Below, piece after piece: positions 10,051-21,653 of a stretch of 25,689 nucleotides of DNA (positions within the stretch are counted from its first letter, which is position 1; the number at the start of each line of letters is the position of its first letter). The notes beneath the pieces are model-generated. The model made no database searches and was not told the origin of the DNA. It was given only the letters and a program-made list of their open reading frames with translations. The DNA comes from Chromera velia (taxonomy: Eukaryota > Sar > Chromeraceae), in contig JAHBMJ010001173.1 of NCBI GenBank assembly GCA_018398765.1, positions 5,601-31,289 of the forward strand, given 5' to 3'. A program made the translations under genes and the position numbers.

Positions 10051-10962
10051 CTAAGACCAAGCTTCCATCTTCTTTCCCTCTTTGAGAGGCAAGTGGACGA
10101 GCTCTTTCATCTTCTCATGAAGCTGATCCATCAACTCTAGGACTTCCCCCCGAGTTTTCTCTTCGTTCTCCTCTTCCTTCCTCTTTTTCGCGTTCACCAA
10201 ATGAAGAAATTTGGAAAGGGAGTGGTTTTTGTTCTCCCTCACGAAAGTGGTCTTGTCCTGCATCACGTCCTTCTCTGTGTATTCCCTTCCGTTCACCTTT
10301 GGGGACATGAAGGCAATGGCCTTCCTCCTGATCTTCCCCGCCTGAGCGTCACTGACCGCAATGAACGCAATGAACAGACAAACAAGAGACAGGGTGATTG
10401 CACTCTGCTCCCACGGCTCAAATCCCCAGTCAATCTCTTCCACCCCCATCGAAATGACAAGCACACAGTCCACCACCCAGAGCACCGCAATTGTGTAGAA
10501 AGCCCCGAAGGCGAGCGCTTTGTTGCTGATGAACGAGGCTTCGTACATCTCCATAAATGCCACCCGTTCGTACTCATGTGTCTGCCTGAAATACGAGTCT
10601 GCAAAGACAGACGAAATGACAGTCCCAAGAAGAAGAAGAAACAGACCGGCGTGGAAGGTATCTGCCATCACAGAGGTGAAAGGAATGTCTCCGATTGATC
10701 CGAGAAGCAGAGCAATGACGACGCCGAAGATCTCCAACTGCTTCTCAAATTTATCGCACACTTCGTTTACGACCTCCTCTGTTGCCTCGTCAAAGACAAT
10801 CGTTCCATCCTGATTCTTGTCCAGCTTCCTCAAAGTGTACCAGAAGTTGTTGTCCTTGTTGATCGGTCCTTCTGCCTTTCCCTGTGCATTCACGAATTCT
10901 CCCTCCTTTCTTTCGGCATAGTAACGCACCCTGAACGGCCTCAGGATTGGTTCTTCTTCCAT
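10051..10962 (-). CDS. EF-hand protein with four predicted membrane helices
   Basis: This is an intronless frame of 303 aa from the first ATG (10962-10960); an in-frame TGA lies a few codons upstream, so this start holds unless there is an upstream exon. Residues 48-59 (DKNQDGTIVFDE) form a perfect EF-hand loop: Asp1, Asn3, Asp5, Gly6, Ile8, Glu12. Its exit helix runs almost directly into the first membrane segment. Hydrophobic helices lie at about 77-95, 104-121, 149-172 and 187-205. The C-terminal 95 residues are charged, with a lysine/glutamate-rich likely coiled coil. The layout suggests a calcium-responsive membrane protein or channel. Four helices recall Orai-type channels, but I see no decisive motif and assign no family. 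No plastid leader is evident. It is divergent from the PrmA gene, 451 bases away. Confidence 0.85.
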   Translation of the reverse strand: MEEEPILRPFRVRYYAERKEGEFVNAQGKAEGPINKDNNFWYTLRKLDKNQDGTIVFDEATEEVVNEVCDKFEKQLEIFGVVIALLLGSIGDIPFTSVMADTFHAGLFLLLLGTVISSVFADSYFRQTHEYERVAFMEMYEASFISNKALAFGAFYTIAVLWVVDCVLVISMGVEEIDWGFEPWEQSAITLSLVCLFIAFIAVSDAQAGKIRRKAIAFMSPKVNGREYTEKDVMQDKTTFVRENKNHSLSKFLHLVNAKKRKEEENEEKTRGEVLELMDQLHEKMKELVHLPLKEGKKMEAWS

Positions 10963-11413
10963 GACTACGGCTTGCTTGGTCACTCAACCTTTCCAAAAGA
11001 CTCGACGCTTCCTCTCGGAAAGGGAAGAGGCAAAAAGCAAATAGAAAGTCAACCAAGGGCTATTCAACTGAGAGTGTATACTGCTGTTCTGTTGCCTGTA
11101 CAATGCGCAACATCGCGCAACAGATCGAAGCAACAGTTGTATACAGTTGTTTGGGAAGTTGATTGTTTCCTGATCGCTATAGCTTTCCGGGGCCATTTTT
11201 TTTTTTTTTTTTGAGGATTCTGATCTCCGCGGCCATTGCCCATCATTGCCCCATTTCGACGGACTGTGTACAGAAGCCGTTGCCGATCGCGGTCTTCTTC
11301 TACAGGAACTGTCATTCTGTATTTCAGCTGCCTAGCTTCTTCATCCAATCAATACTTGAGAGCGGTCGATTCGGGATCCTCTGCGCTGATTGATCTCTCT
11401 TCCGACTGACGCA
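10963..11413. promoter_or_regulatory. Divergent intergenic promoter region
   Basis: The 451 bases between the two divergent start codons should hold both promoters. Visible features are a near-repeat of ACAGTTGTATACAGTTGT (about 11132-11150) and a poly-T run of about 16 bases at 11197-11212. I see no recognisable TATA box or named factor site, so this is assigned by position only. Confidence 0.4.
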
Positions 11414-13364
11414 ATGCAACTGCTGTCCCCGTCTCTCATCTTCCTGGCGTCCTTCTGTTTGGCCCATGTCGCCAGTTTTCAGCTCGGACCTCCATGTGCT
11501 CAGAGAAAGCGTGCAAAGCCGACAAAACTGTTTGGTGCGAGTGAGTACATTCGCATGAGTCAGGGCATAGGCAAGACCAGGAGAAGAGAAAGAAGAGACA
11601 CGCCTTTGGACCCATCGTTTCTTGCCCTGGGCGGAGACGGCGATGAGATTGTTGAAGAAGCGGAGATGCCAGAAGGGGAAGAAGTGGTTGAAAAAGTGGA
11701 GAATCCACAGGAAGCGGAGGTGACAGAAGAACTAGAGATCCCTGAAGGATTCCGGAAAGACATCTTTCAATTCAGGATTCAGGTCGCAGATTCTGTAGAG
11801 AGACCCGTCTCCAGATTGCAGGCGGGACTTCTAGAATTGGGGGCCCATGGGGTGAGTGCCTTGATCGCTTCAGTCTGTTCACGTGTCTCGTCCTCTTAGT
11901 CTCAACCTTTCTCACCTGCTCTTTCTGCCGTCCCCTTTCGCGTCTCTGTTCTCGTCTCTTCCCCTCTCCAGTACAAAATTCTTCTTTCACTTTGATCAGC
12001 AACGTCTGGAGTCTGTTCCGCTTTCGCTCTTTTGCGTGTGTGTGTTGTGATTCTTTGTCATTCTCGATTGCACAGAAGATCATAAAAGGCAAAGGGCTTC
12101 TCTTTTCAGGTCCAGCAATTCTAACATGAATTCTATCCGTTGTTCAAATTTCCCTCCCGTGTCTCACGTCAGCAAGGTCTTTCTCAGCCTTGCCTTGACA
12201 GTCCATGAAACAAGACGAGAGAGAAGCTCTGTGGCGAGTTTGCTGTCAAGAGACGGAGCCCCTCTAGTCTGTGTGCTCCATCAAGTCTACGCATAAACTG
12301 CCGTGCGGGACTGTTTTGTCTTCGTGCAGAGACGAAAGTTCAGCAGTCGGCAGGCACTCTTTTGTTATGTAGTTCGGCAGACAAAGCGATGCAATTTACT
12401 TGCACATCGTATTCGTATGCCAAAGTGAATGCTTTCCTACTCAAATAAATCTCTACGTCCACTCCACATGCAGGTGGAGATCAAAGACGCCTATGCGGAC
12501 ACAGACAGGGAGACGCCGATCTACGACGTGGACGATTTCGATCCGCTTCCCGAGAGGACATTCTGGAAACTCTGCAACGTCACCGCCATCTTCAGCACAG
12601 AGACAGATGTAGCGTCAGCCTCAGACACTAAGACGGACGGACGGACGGACGGAAAGAGAGAGACTATACGTTTCTTTCTTTGCCGTCTTTCTCTTCATCT
12701 ACACAACAGACAAGCAGACTGACAAAAGATAGATATGAAAGAAATGCGTTCAATATAGCTGCGGAAGGGGGGAAAGCAATGACGAAATGACAGTGAGACA
12801 GACCAGCGCGGAAGGAAGGAAGGAAGGAAGGAAGAGGAGGTCACTCGAACACGGGTCGAAAAGCTAGGAGGGATGAGTTTCTGGCGGTAGGGAGATTCAG
12901 CACACATCCAGGGAACAGATGGGCGCAAGTATTAGCAAAACTCTCTCTGTTTATCTGTCTGTCTATCTCAGTTTCTCTTCTCTCTCTCGCACTTGCACAC
13001 AGATATTTGATTTCACATGTCGTCATGTTTGTCGGGTAGAGGTTCGTTTGACTGCGTGCTTGTTGTCCTTTTTGCGCAGTGAAATCGTGGGAGCCGTGCT
13101 GCAGCTTTTGGAAGTTTCGGATATCGAGGGCTTCGAAAAATTGAACCCTCAGGTCGGTCTTTCTGTCAGGAGAATCTGACAGAAAGACATACAGCAGAAG
13201 GAAGAAAGGAGGGAACGAAAGAAAGAAAGAAAGAAAGAAAGAAAGACAGAAAGAAAGAAAGAAAGAAACAAACAAAGAAAGAAAGAAAGGAAGGAAGAAA
13301 GGAAAGAAAGAAAGAAAGAAAGAAAGAAAGGAAGGAAGGAAGGAAGGAAGGAAGAAAGAAAGAC

Positions 13365-13403
<39 letters not shown>

Positions 13404-13785
13404 AAGAAAGGCAGGAAAGAATGAAGAAGATAGACGTGACAGAGAGGGTGAGAGAGGGGGAGAGACGGCCGAGTCAGCAAAGCATCTCGGTACCCTCGCT
13501 GCTGGAATTTTTTTCTGTTTCGCTCCTCTGCGTGTGTGGGTGGCTCCAGAAAAGGCTGCATGGGCTTTGTGCGACAAACTGAGCAGCCAGAAATGGAATG
13601 GTTCAACGTTGTCCTCTCTTCTCTTCTCTTCTCCTTTCTTCTTCAGAGGAAGTTGATGAGCTGGCGTCCCTTCCCTCCTTTTCCCTTCCCTTCCCCTTTT
13701 CCCTTCCCCTCCCTGTTGAACTATTTCCTGTGTGACTCGGTCTGTGCTCCTCGATTGAAAAAGAGGCAGAGCACACACACAAACG

Positions 13786-13823
<38 letters not shown>

Positions 13824-14649
13824 CCGAGAGCAAGAGATGAATAGGAATAACGCGGGTGGATGCGAAGATGAACGTGAATACACACGAATAAGTGAATGCG
13901 TGAATGATGAGTGGATGAGTTTCCTTCCTTCCGTGCAGATCTCCTTAGTGGAGGACAGGGACTGGTTCCGAGAGAGTGCGGAGCAATGGGGTCCTCTCAA
14001 GGTGGGGGGGTTTGTGTTTGAGTATGAGGGGGGGACTCCCTTGGCAGAAGGGGAGGGGGACGGTCGGATTCTGATCAAGATGGAGGGCGGTAGGGGGTTT
14101 GGGACAGGGCAGCACGAAACGACCCAACTGTGTCTCCAATGGTTAGAAAAGGTCAAAGAGGACATGGGAGAGGAAAAGCTCGGACGGGCTCGCTTTTTGG
14201 ACTACGGGAGCGGATCTGGGATTTTGAGTTTGGCAGCGTCGAAATTGGGTTTGGGTCATGTGGTCAGTCGGCTATGTGATGAAGTGTCCCGAACAGTGAG
14301 CGAGGCTGGTATCGTTGCCCGACAGTTCGCGTCTTTTGACTCACTTCATTCTTTTCTTTTCACACCGAAGTATGCCCTTGGATGGATTTTCTCCCTTCCT
14401 TCTTTCGGAAGTGTTTTGCTGATTTTTCGTATCCGTGTCTGATCTTGCATATAGTGAAACGGCATAGCAAAATGGAGTGGAATTCACTCACTTCTCGCTC
14501 TGTATTCGCCCCTCCTGCTGAGTTTTTAGAAATTCATCCTCGGATGGGTTGTTGACGTTTTCCAATTCCTTTGAAATGGAGCTTGTCGAAGTTGGTTTCT
14601 ATCTGGAAACATTTGAAGAGTCTCTCTTTCCTTGTGGATGCAAAGTTTC

Positions 14650-14714
<65 letters not shown>

Positions 14715-15778
14715 GTCCAGGTGGGTGTTGAGATCGACGGAAGTTCCAATCAGGCGGCGATGCGACACTTCCGTCTGAACGGGCTGCTCGGAGACGACGA
14801 CACAAAAGCAGATGGACAGAGAGACGGCAGGGAAGAGAGCGAGAGGAAGAAAAAGAAGGAGTGGAAGGAGAGACACGCCAACCTTCTCAGACCAGACACG
14901 ACAGAAGTGGGTGACATCGACCTTCCCTTTCTGGTCCTCTCAGAACAAGGAAAGGAAGAGGAGAAGGAGAAAGAGCCTATACTGTCTCTGCCTGTGGAGA
15001 CCCGCACAAGTGAGTGCGAAACGAAAGTGTAAACATACAAGACATCACAGAAAGAAACGCCCAGGAGAAACGCACGATTCAGTACAGTTTGAGTATGTAC
15101 GTGGGAAGCTTTGTGTTGCCTCACAAAGAAAGTGTGTCTGTCGGCTTCATGTCTTTTTTTGTCAATAATCACCCACTCTCGCGCATCACTCTGCAAAGCG
15201 CGCTTTGTGATGAACTTTAAGTGAACGGATCTAATTTCCACAGGAAGGAACGTTCGCCTTTCATTTCCATGAGAGAGATCCCGCCCCAACTTTGATGAAC
15301 AAATCCGGTGCCTGCCTTCTTCCCTTGCTTGCTTGCTTTCTGCCTGCCTGCATGTAGGTGCGTTTGAGCTTGGACAATTTGACGTTGTCTGCGCGAACAT
15401 CCATCCTGCGAAGCTGATTCCTCTGGCACCCCTCCTGGGCCACCTCTGCTCGCCCGGAGCCAGACTGGCCATCTCGGGAGTCCTTGATGAACAGGTCAGT
15501 CAGTCAGTCAGTCAGTCAGGCAGGCAGGTGGGAGGGCAGCTGTTCGAAAATGCGTGGCGCCTGTAGGCACGCAGACTTTGAAGCATCCAGGAAGTGAGCT
15601 AGAAAGTCGATCGTTCATCCCATGCATCTTTGCACGTGACAGTGTGTTCGTGCTTGTATGCTGTTCGCAGGTTGAGCGCACGTCCGCCGCTTTCAGACCG
15701 TTCTTTTCGGATCTGGACATCAACGGGAAGAATGAAGGATGGGTACTGCTCAGTGGTACGCGAAACTCGGACAGCTGA
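11414..15778 (+). CDS. prmA: Plastid-targeted ribosomal protein L11 methyltransferase (PrmA family), 7 exons
   Basis: It transfers methyl groups from S-adenosylmethionine to ribosomal protein L11, here probably in the plastid. Exons 11414-11851, 12474-12613, 13080-13152, 13939-14262, 14721-15009, 15358-15494 and 15671-15778 join in phase to 502 aa. Residues 1-20 are a signal peptide with likely cleavage VAS|FQLG; a basic transit stretch and an acidic spacer of about 65 residues follow. The family signature GFGTGQHETT lies at 270-279, SAM motif DYGSGSG at 305-311, the acidic VEID after strand 2 at 328-331, CANI at 433-436, and the WVLLSGTRN end matches the family. A charged insertion of about 70 residues (roughly 350-420, Lys/Glu-rich) sits between VEID and CANI, partly explaining why it is longer than bacterial PrmA (about 290 aa). 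ATG 11414 is the first in frame. Intron 3 is full of GAAA repeats; intron 4 ends in (CT)n(GT)n. Confidence 0.93.
12655..12730 (+). repeat. Diverged GACTATA minisatellite module in PrmA intron 2
   Basis: GAGAGACTATACGTTTCTTTC is followed by a pyrimidine tract, CTTCATCTACACAACAG and ACAAGCAGACTGACA. This matches the modules at 8490-8590 and 9814-9905 with substitutions, in the same orientation. It follows a (GGAC)n tract at about 12634-12652. Confidence 0.6.
13206..13410 (+). repeat. (GAAA)n/(GGAA)n/(GA)n microsatellite in PrmA intron 3
   Basis: This is a purine-only tract of about 200 bases on the plus strand, with GAAA, GGAA and GA sub-tracts. The long Phe/Leu/Ser-rich open frame on the opposite strand is a translation of this repeat and of PrmA exon 4 antisense, not a gene. 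Confidence 0.9.
13786..13819 (+). repeat. (AC)n microsatellite in PrmA intron 3
   Basis: An AC dinucleotide tract interrupted once, about 120 bases before the exon 4 acceptor. Confidence 0.9.
14653..14713 (+). repeat. (CT)n(GT)n tract at the 3' end of PrmA intron 4
   Basis: A CT tract (to about 14683) passes directly into a GT tract ending seven bases before the CAG|GTG acceptor at 14720/14721. It takes the place of the polypyrimidine tract. Confidence 0.9.
15492..15528 (+). repeat. (CAGT)n tract covering the PrmA intron 6 donor
   Basis: The exon 6 donor at 15494/15495 lies at the head of six or so CAGT units followed by CAGG units, so each unit recreates a GTCAGT donor core. Confidence 0.85.
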
Positions 15779-16713
15779 CTCAACTCACCGTTCAAGACAT
15801 GCATTCAATGAATTCGTGTCCTCTTCAAGCGGTTACGGCTCGATAACGGTCGTGATAGAAAACAATTCATCGGTCATGGTGAAGGTGTAAACGGATTAAC
15901 ATCCTATGATGATATTAAATTGAATGACAACGGATGGTGTACCACTTATATACAACTTTGAATGTGTTAGTATAGAGTTGCAATCGATCTCATTGAAAAT
16001 CAATGTAGTATTAACTAGAGTATTAAAGTTTTTTCCAGCTATTTGTTTTTCTAATTTTTCTTTATTTTTATTGCATTTATAGTTGTATTCCGCCTTGCTA
16101 GAGATAGTCGAACAGCGCGATGCTACGGCCGTTGGCCAAATATCCTGGTCTTTACTATGTTATCCAGGGGAACTTATCCTGTACATGCATGTGTATAACT
16201 GCAACTTCTATTTAACTATATGCATGGCGCAGTCTTCCCCCGAGTCTCACTAAACTAAAAGAAAATTAGGGCTTACAACTAGAAGAAACAGACTTCCATA
16301 GTTCTACAATCTGTGATGGAATATGATAGATCCCCGGACCCCCATCGCCGGGCCATCGGAAAGACTCCCTCTCTTTTTCTACTTAAAATTGCCATAAAAT
16401 TACCTAAGGAATCATAGTATGGATATACTAACACTAAAGGTATACTAAAAGGGACTCTCGGATACTCTACTCTAGACCTTAGCTTCATACCCAAGATGAT
16501 CATATGATGGTAGGATTATGGATATATAATGACTTTCAGTCTCTAGTTCAGTCTAGCCTTCAGTTCGAGTTCTAAATGAATGAATGAATAAGTTGCTAGA
16601 TGAGTTGAATAAGCCGGCGGAGCCTAGCTCCTGGTAGTCCATGCTAGTTCTAGTTTCAGTCTTTGTTTGATTTTTTTAACTCAAATACGGATTCCTTTTG
16701 ATGAGGGATTAGC
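15779..16713. other. Convergent intergenic region
   Basis: This AT-rich region lies between the stop codons of the convergent PrmA and NOG1-like genes and must hold both 3' UTRs and polyadenylation sites. I see no gene and no recognisable repeat family. Confidence 0.6.
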
Positions 16714-17379
16714 TTACGAACGTGCACGCTTTGGTTCAATCGCTTCTTGATACACCGGCTCTAAAACGTTCTTAATCGTGCGCAGCATGCACTTCACCTC
16801 TTTTCGCAGCGTTGGCAGCCCTGCACACGAAGATCATACACACATCCATATACACATACGATAGAAAAGCATGCGTTTGCAAGCATGCAAGCAGAGACCC
16901 TCGAAAAAAGCCAGTAACAAGTTTGAGGAGCAAAAAAGTGGGAAACACACGACACAAGTCTGAAAGTCTGTTCGAAAGAGGGCGTCTCTCAAGCATCGTT
17001 CATGCATTCATTTTCATACAGATTTCTTTCATGCATGTATTTTTCTGTATGAAAATGGATATGTGAAAAAGAAAGTCTGTCAGAAAGAGGACGTCTCTCA
17101 ATTCAAACATCGTTCATGGATGGAGGCACGCATGCATGCAGTCAGAGAGAAAAAAACTCACCAGTCCCATCGTGGGCAGAAATCTGAAGCACACGCTTAC
17201 TTTCATGCAGAAAAAAAGAAAAAAAAAAACTCACCAGTCCCATCGTGGGCAGAAATCCGAAGCATCGGCTGTGGCAAGCCCTGCAGCGAAGAAGAGGCAA
17301 AGAGCGAGCAGTATGAGAAGCGTGACTGTTTTTATCGTGCGAGGGACCAGTCCAAAAGCCCATTAGATGCGTATCTATT

Positions 17380-17419
<40 letters not shown>

Positions 17420-17682
17420 GTGTGTGTGTGCAACAAGAGGACCCTTATCACCATACCCGTCATTCACGCCTTTCTTGGTCTTACTTTCTTACAAATCTTC
17501 CGGGCCGGATTTTTCACAAAATGTTCTTATTTATCCTCGCGGAAGGCCACGACTTCCACACAAATGAGCCCACATCAAATTCTTCACAGACGCAACCGAG
17601 TCAAAACGTCCCTTGCTTGCTTGCCTGCTATTATTCGACAGTCCACATAGCTATAATAGAAGAGAAGGACATTGACGAAGGA

Positions 17683-17720
<38 letters not shown>

Positions 17721-19075
17721 GACTGACTGACCGGGACTTGCTCGACGTGTTCTGGAGAGACGACGTCGCACTTGCTGCAGACGTCTAACCTGAAAGAACA
17801 GCCAAGCAAGCGGCAAGCATAAGGAAGGGAATAATTGAATTTAATACTCAAGTTGAATTGAAATGAGAACACAAAAGGCAGACAGGCTTCAGAGTTGAGG
17901 TGCAGCCAGAAGAGCAAATAAGGCCGACGCGTGTGCAACACGGCCGCAAAAGTCATGAACGCAATACAGCTGCTGTTCTGTCTGTCGGTCAATGCAGAAT
18001 CGTGCAACACGAATTTGCATCAGACAATTCATTTGGGATTGCAGCACGAATTTACACCAGACAGTTCTGCTGCAACAGAGTTCTGCCTGAGCATGCACGC
18101 ACCCAAACATTTCCAACGAAAGCCGAGCATGCGAACCCGTCAACCAAATCCAATCGCATGCATGATGGGCCTCCCTCCATCAGTCATCCCCCTCTCCTCT
18201 CTTTCCAGTCAGTCGACTGACCAAGGCCGTTTTGGGAATCTTTCTCTGAGCATGTTCCGAATGTCTATTTGGTCCTGCAACGTCGTCAACAGAGAATTCG
18301 CACCTGCAACCGAGGCACGAAGAGACGGGAAGGGGGAGAGGTAGAGCGGTCGGTATCTCTTGATAGTAGAGTTGAGGGGTGCAGAGAGCCAAGAGCCAAG
18401 ACAAATCAAAAGGTAGGAAAGACAACGCATAAAGCTCAGCACTTTGCAGTTTCTTTTGTTACGTTTCGGTCCCGACCAATTCGTTGGAAGTTGTTGCCTC
18501 GACTTGTTGATTCTTTCATGCACGTCTCCTGCCTTCTTGAATCCAAATTGGCTTCTTTGCAGCTTTGCTGTCTCTTCCTTTTGGGTCTCGGTCATACTTG
18601 TCGTTTCGTTTCTTTTGTGTGTGTTTTTTCCTTTTCTGTCTTGCTTGTGAATTTGTCTGTCTTTTCTCTGTCTGAGAATTCATTCTGTGGGGCTCTTCAT
18701 CTTCCCTTTCTGTTTTTCGATCTTTCTTTCTGTCTTTTCTCTCCTTTTCTGCTCTTCTACATAATGCAGATTCCATCAGTCATTGTATCCCTGCTATTCG
18801 TTTGTCTTTCTGCACACATAGTTGCGCTCTTTCTTTCATTCGATCCAAACGACGAGAAGACACAGACAGGCGAAGACCAAAAGACCTACCCGTGAGGTCA
18901 AAGACGTAAATCACAGCAGACGGCACCGTCCGAAGAGCTGCGAACTGCAAAGGGGGGGGTGGACAATTGCACACATCGTCGTCTGTCTACCTTTGACAAA
19001 ACAACTCCTAGCTGAGAGTGCATAGACCGACAGCTCCTCAACTCTTCAGCGGGACATCTCTACTCTCGTATTTCG

Positions 19076-19106
<31 letters not shown>

Positions 19107-19332
19107 AAAGAAAGAAAGATATTCGCTCCTGCTCAACGAATTGTTTTGTGTGTTTTGGACAGGTGAGTGAAACAGGCCGGCAGGCAGACAGACCGTCATC
19201 GCCTCCATCTCATTCCTCTTCGGATCTCCCCGGTTGAGAAGCCCGGGAGTGTCCATCACCTGCAGGCACGCTAAGGACACTAACACTCTCTCTCTGTCTC
19301 TATCTCTTTCTGTCTCTCTGTCTCTGTCTCTG

Positions 19333-19367
<35 letters not shown>

Positions 19368-19420
19368 GTCTCTGTCTCTCTCTCTGTCTCTTTCTCTGTC
19401 TCTCTCTGTCTCTTTCTCTG

Positions 19421-19475
<55 letters not shown>

Positions 19476-20264
19476 TGCACGCACGCACGAACATCCAATG
19501 CGGATTCATCTGCGGTGTTGCGCAGATCGATTCATGTGACAGGAGTTCTGTTCGGCTGATGCAGTCGTACAGACAGATTCTCCCCCATGGTCCTTCTGCA
19601 CCCTGTGCTTGCTTGTCCTTCTGTGATGGCCATGAACGGAGTCTGCCTGAACCGTAAAGCTCTCACTTCAGGAAAAGACCGTTGCGGAGGCATTCTTTGC
19701 CGGTTTGAATTTGTATCCACCCAGGCTGAATCCTCCAACCATCACACAAAGAAACAGCAACACACAAAGAAACAGCGACATTCGCTCTGTGCAAACCAGC
19801 GATACATTCTGCATCCAACAGCCCCTGCACAGCTCAGCTAAGCAAAAGCAGAACAAAGGAAGGACCCACCCACCGACCGACCGACCGACCTGCCCTAGGA
19901 TCTCCTGCACCCCCCTGCCCCCATCCCCCCTGCCCCCCCACTCGGAATCCTCAAACACGTGCCCGATGGAGACGCCTCTCGTGGTGAACACGTAGTCGTT
20001 CACCTCGGGCTCTCCTGCAGATACAAACAATTCATTTTCTTGTTTGGGTGGGAAAACATGTACAAAATAAATGAAAGCATGAATACAAAAATGAACTCGG
20101 GTCCCCCTGTAAAGCTGAGCCGAATGGAAAAAAAAAAGGTTTGTCGACCAGTCGTGTCTAGGGTCTCGTGGAGAAGAGAGGTGGGCCGAGCCGACATTGA
20201 CTCATGAGCATGTTCGTTGGACATCGGGCACAGAGGCAGTAAGGAGAGGCAGCACGCAAGTGAA

Positions 20265-20296
<32 letters not shown>

Positions 20297-20889
20297 GCGG
20301 TGTTGCATGCGCGTTCGAAGAAAGTCTTTCAAAGCTGACCTGAGGAAACTGCACGAACGATCGAACTCTTCCCACAGTTCGGCACCCCGACAAGGCACAC
20401 AGAAGGAAGATGGAGTTTCAGAATTGGCAGCTTCCGCAGCCTGCGTTGGACCGTCTCCATCCTCCTCACCACTGCCTCCCCTGCTCGTGCTTCCGTCTCG
20501 AGGAGCTCAAGGCCCTCCTCGAGGAGCTGCACACACACACAGGCGACAGAAGACAGGTGATGCACACACACACACACACACACACATACATTTCTGTTTC
20601 CAACCAAATGGCTTTGCCTTCTTGTTTTTGCATAGAGAGCTTCCGAGAGACGCCCAAAATCATCAGTCGCTCACCCACTCACTCGACACCCCTCCCCTCC
20701 TCCCTCCCTCCTGCCTCCCCACCTTATGCGCAACCTCGGCGCTCTCTGCTGCTGCTGCTCTGCTGGCGAAGCTTTTGCCTGCAGGTAGGCAGGCACTCGA
20801 GGACAGGAGAGAAGAAGGAAAGGCACAAAGAAATTTGAATCAGGCAGACATAGCAGATGGAAACACCATGAAGGTCGAGCACGCACACG

Positions 20890-20950
<61 letters not shown>

Positions 20951-21028
20951 NNAGCCGACATTGACTCATGAGCATGTTCGTTGGACATCGGGCACAGAGG
21001 CAGTAAGGAGAGGCAGCACGCAAGTGAA

Positions 21029-21060
<32 letters not shown>

Positions 21061-21653
21061 GCGGTGTTGCATGCGCGTTCGAAGAAAGTCTTTCAAAGCT
21101 GACCTGAGGAAACTGCACGAACGATCGAACTCTTCCCACAGTTCGGCACCCCGACAAGGCACACAGAAGGAAGATGGAGTTTCAGAATTGGCAGCTTCCG
21201 CAGCCTGCGTTGGACCGTCTCCATCCTCCTCACCACTGCCTCCCCTGCTCGTGCTTCCGTCTCGAGGAGCTCAAGGCCCTCCTCGAGGAGCTGCACACAC
21301 ACACAGGCGACAGAAGACAGGTGATGCACACACACACACACACACACACATACATTTCTGTTTCCAACCAAATGGCTTTGCCTTCTTGTTTTTGCATAGA
21401 GAGCTTCCGAGAGACGCCCAAAATCATCAGTCGCTCACCCACTCACTCGACACCCCTCCCCTCCTCCCTCCCTCCTGCCTCCCCACCTTATGCGCAACCT
21501 CGGCGCTCTCTGCTGCTGCTGCTCTGCTGGCGAAGCTTTTGCCTGCAGGTAGGCAGGCACTCGAGGACAGGAGAGAAGAAGGAAAGGCACAAAGAAATTT
21601 GAATCAGGCAGACATAGCAGATGGAAACACCATGAAGGTCGAGCACGCACACG

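Noticed and set aside
13149..14165. 338-codon minus-strand open frame rich in Phe, Leu and Ser
   Set aside because: It is the antisense of PrmA exon 4 and the GAAA repeat of intron 3. PrmA on the plus strand has family motifs and phased exons.
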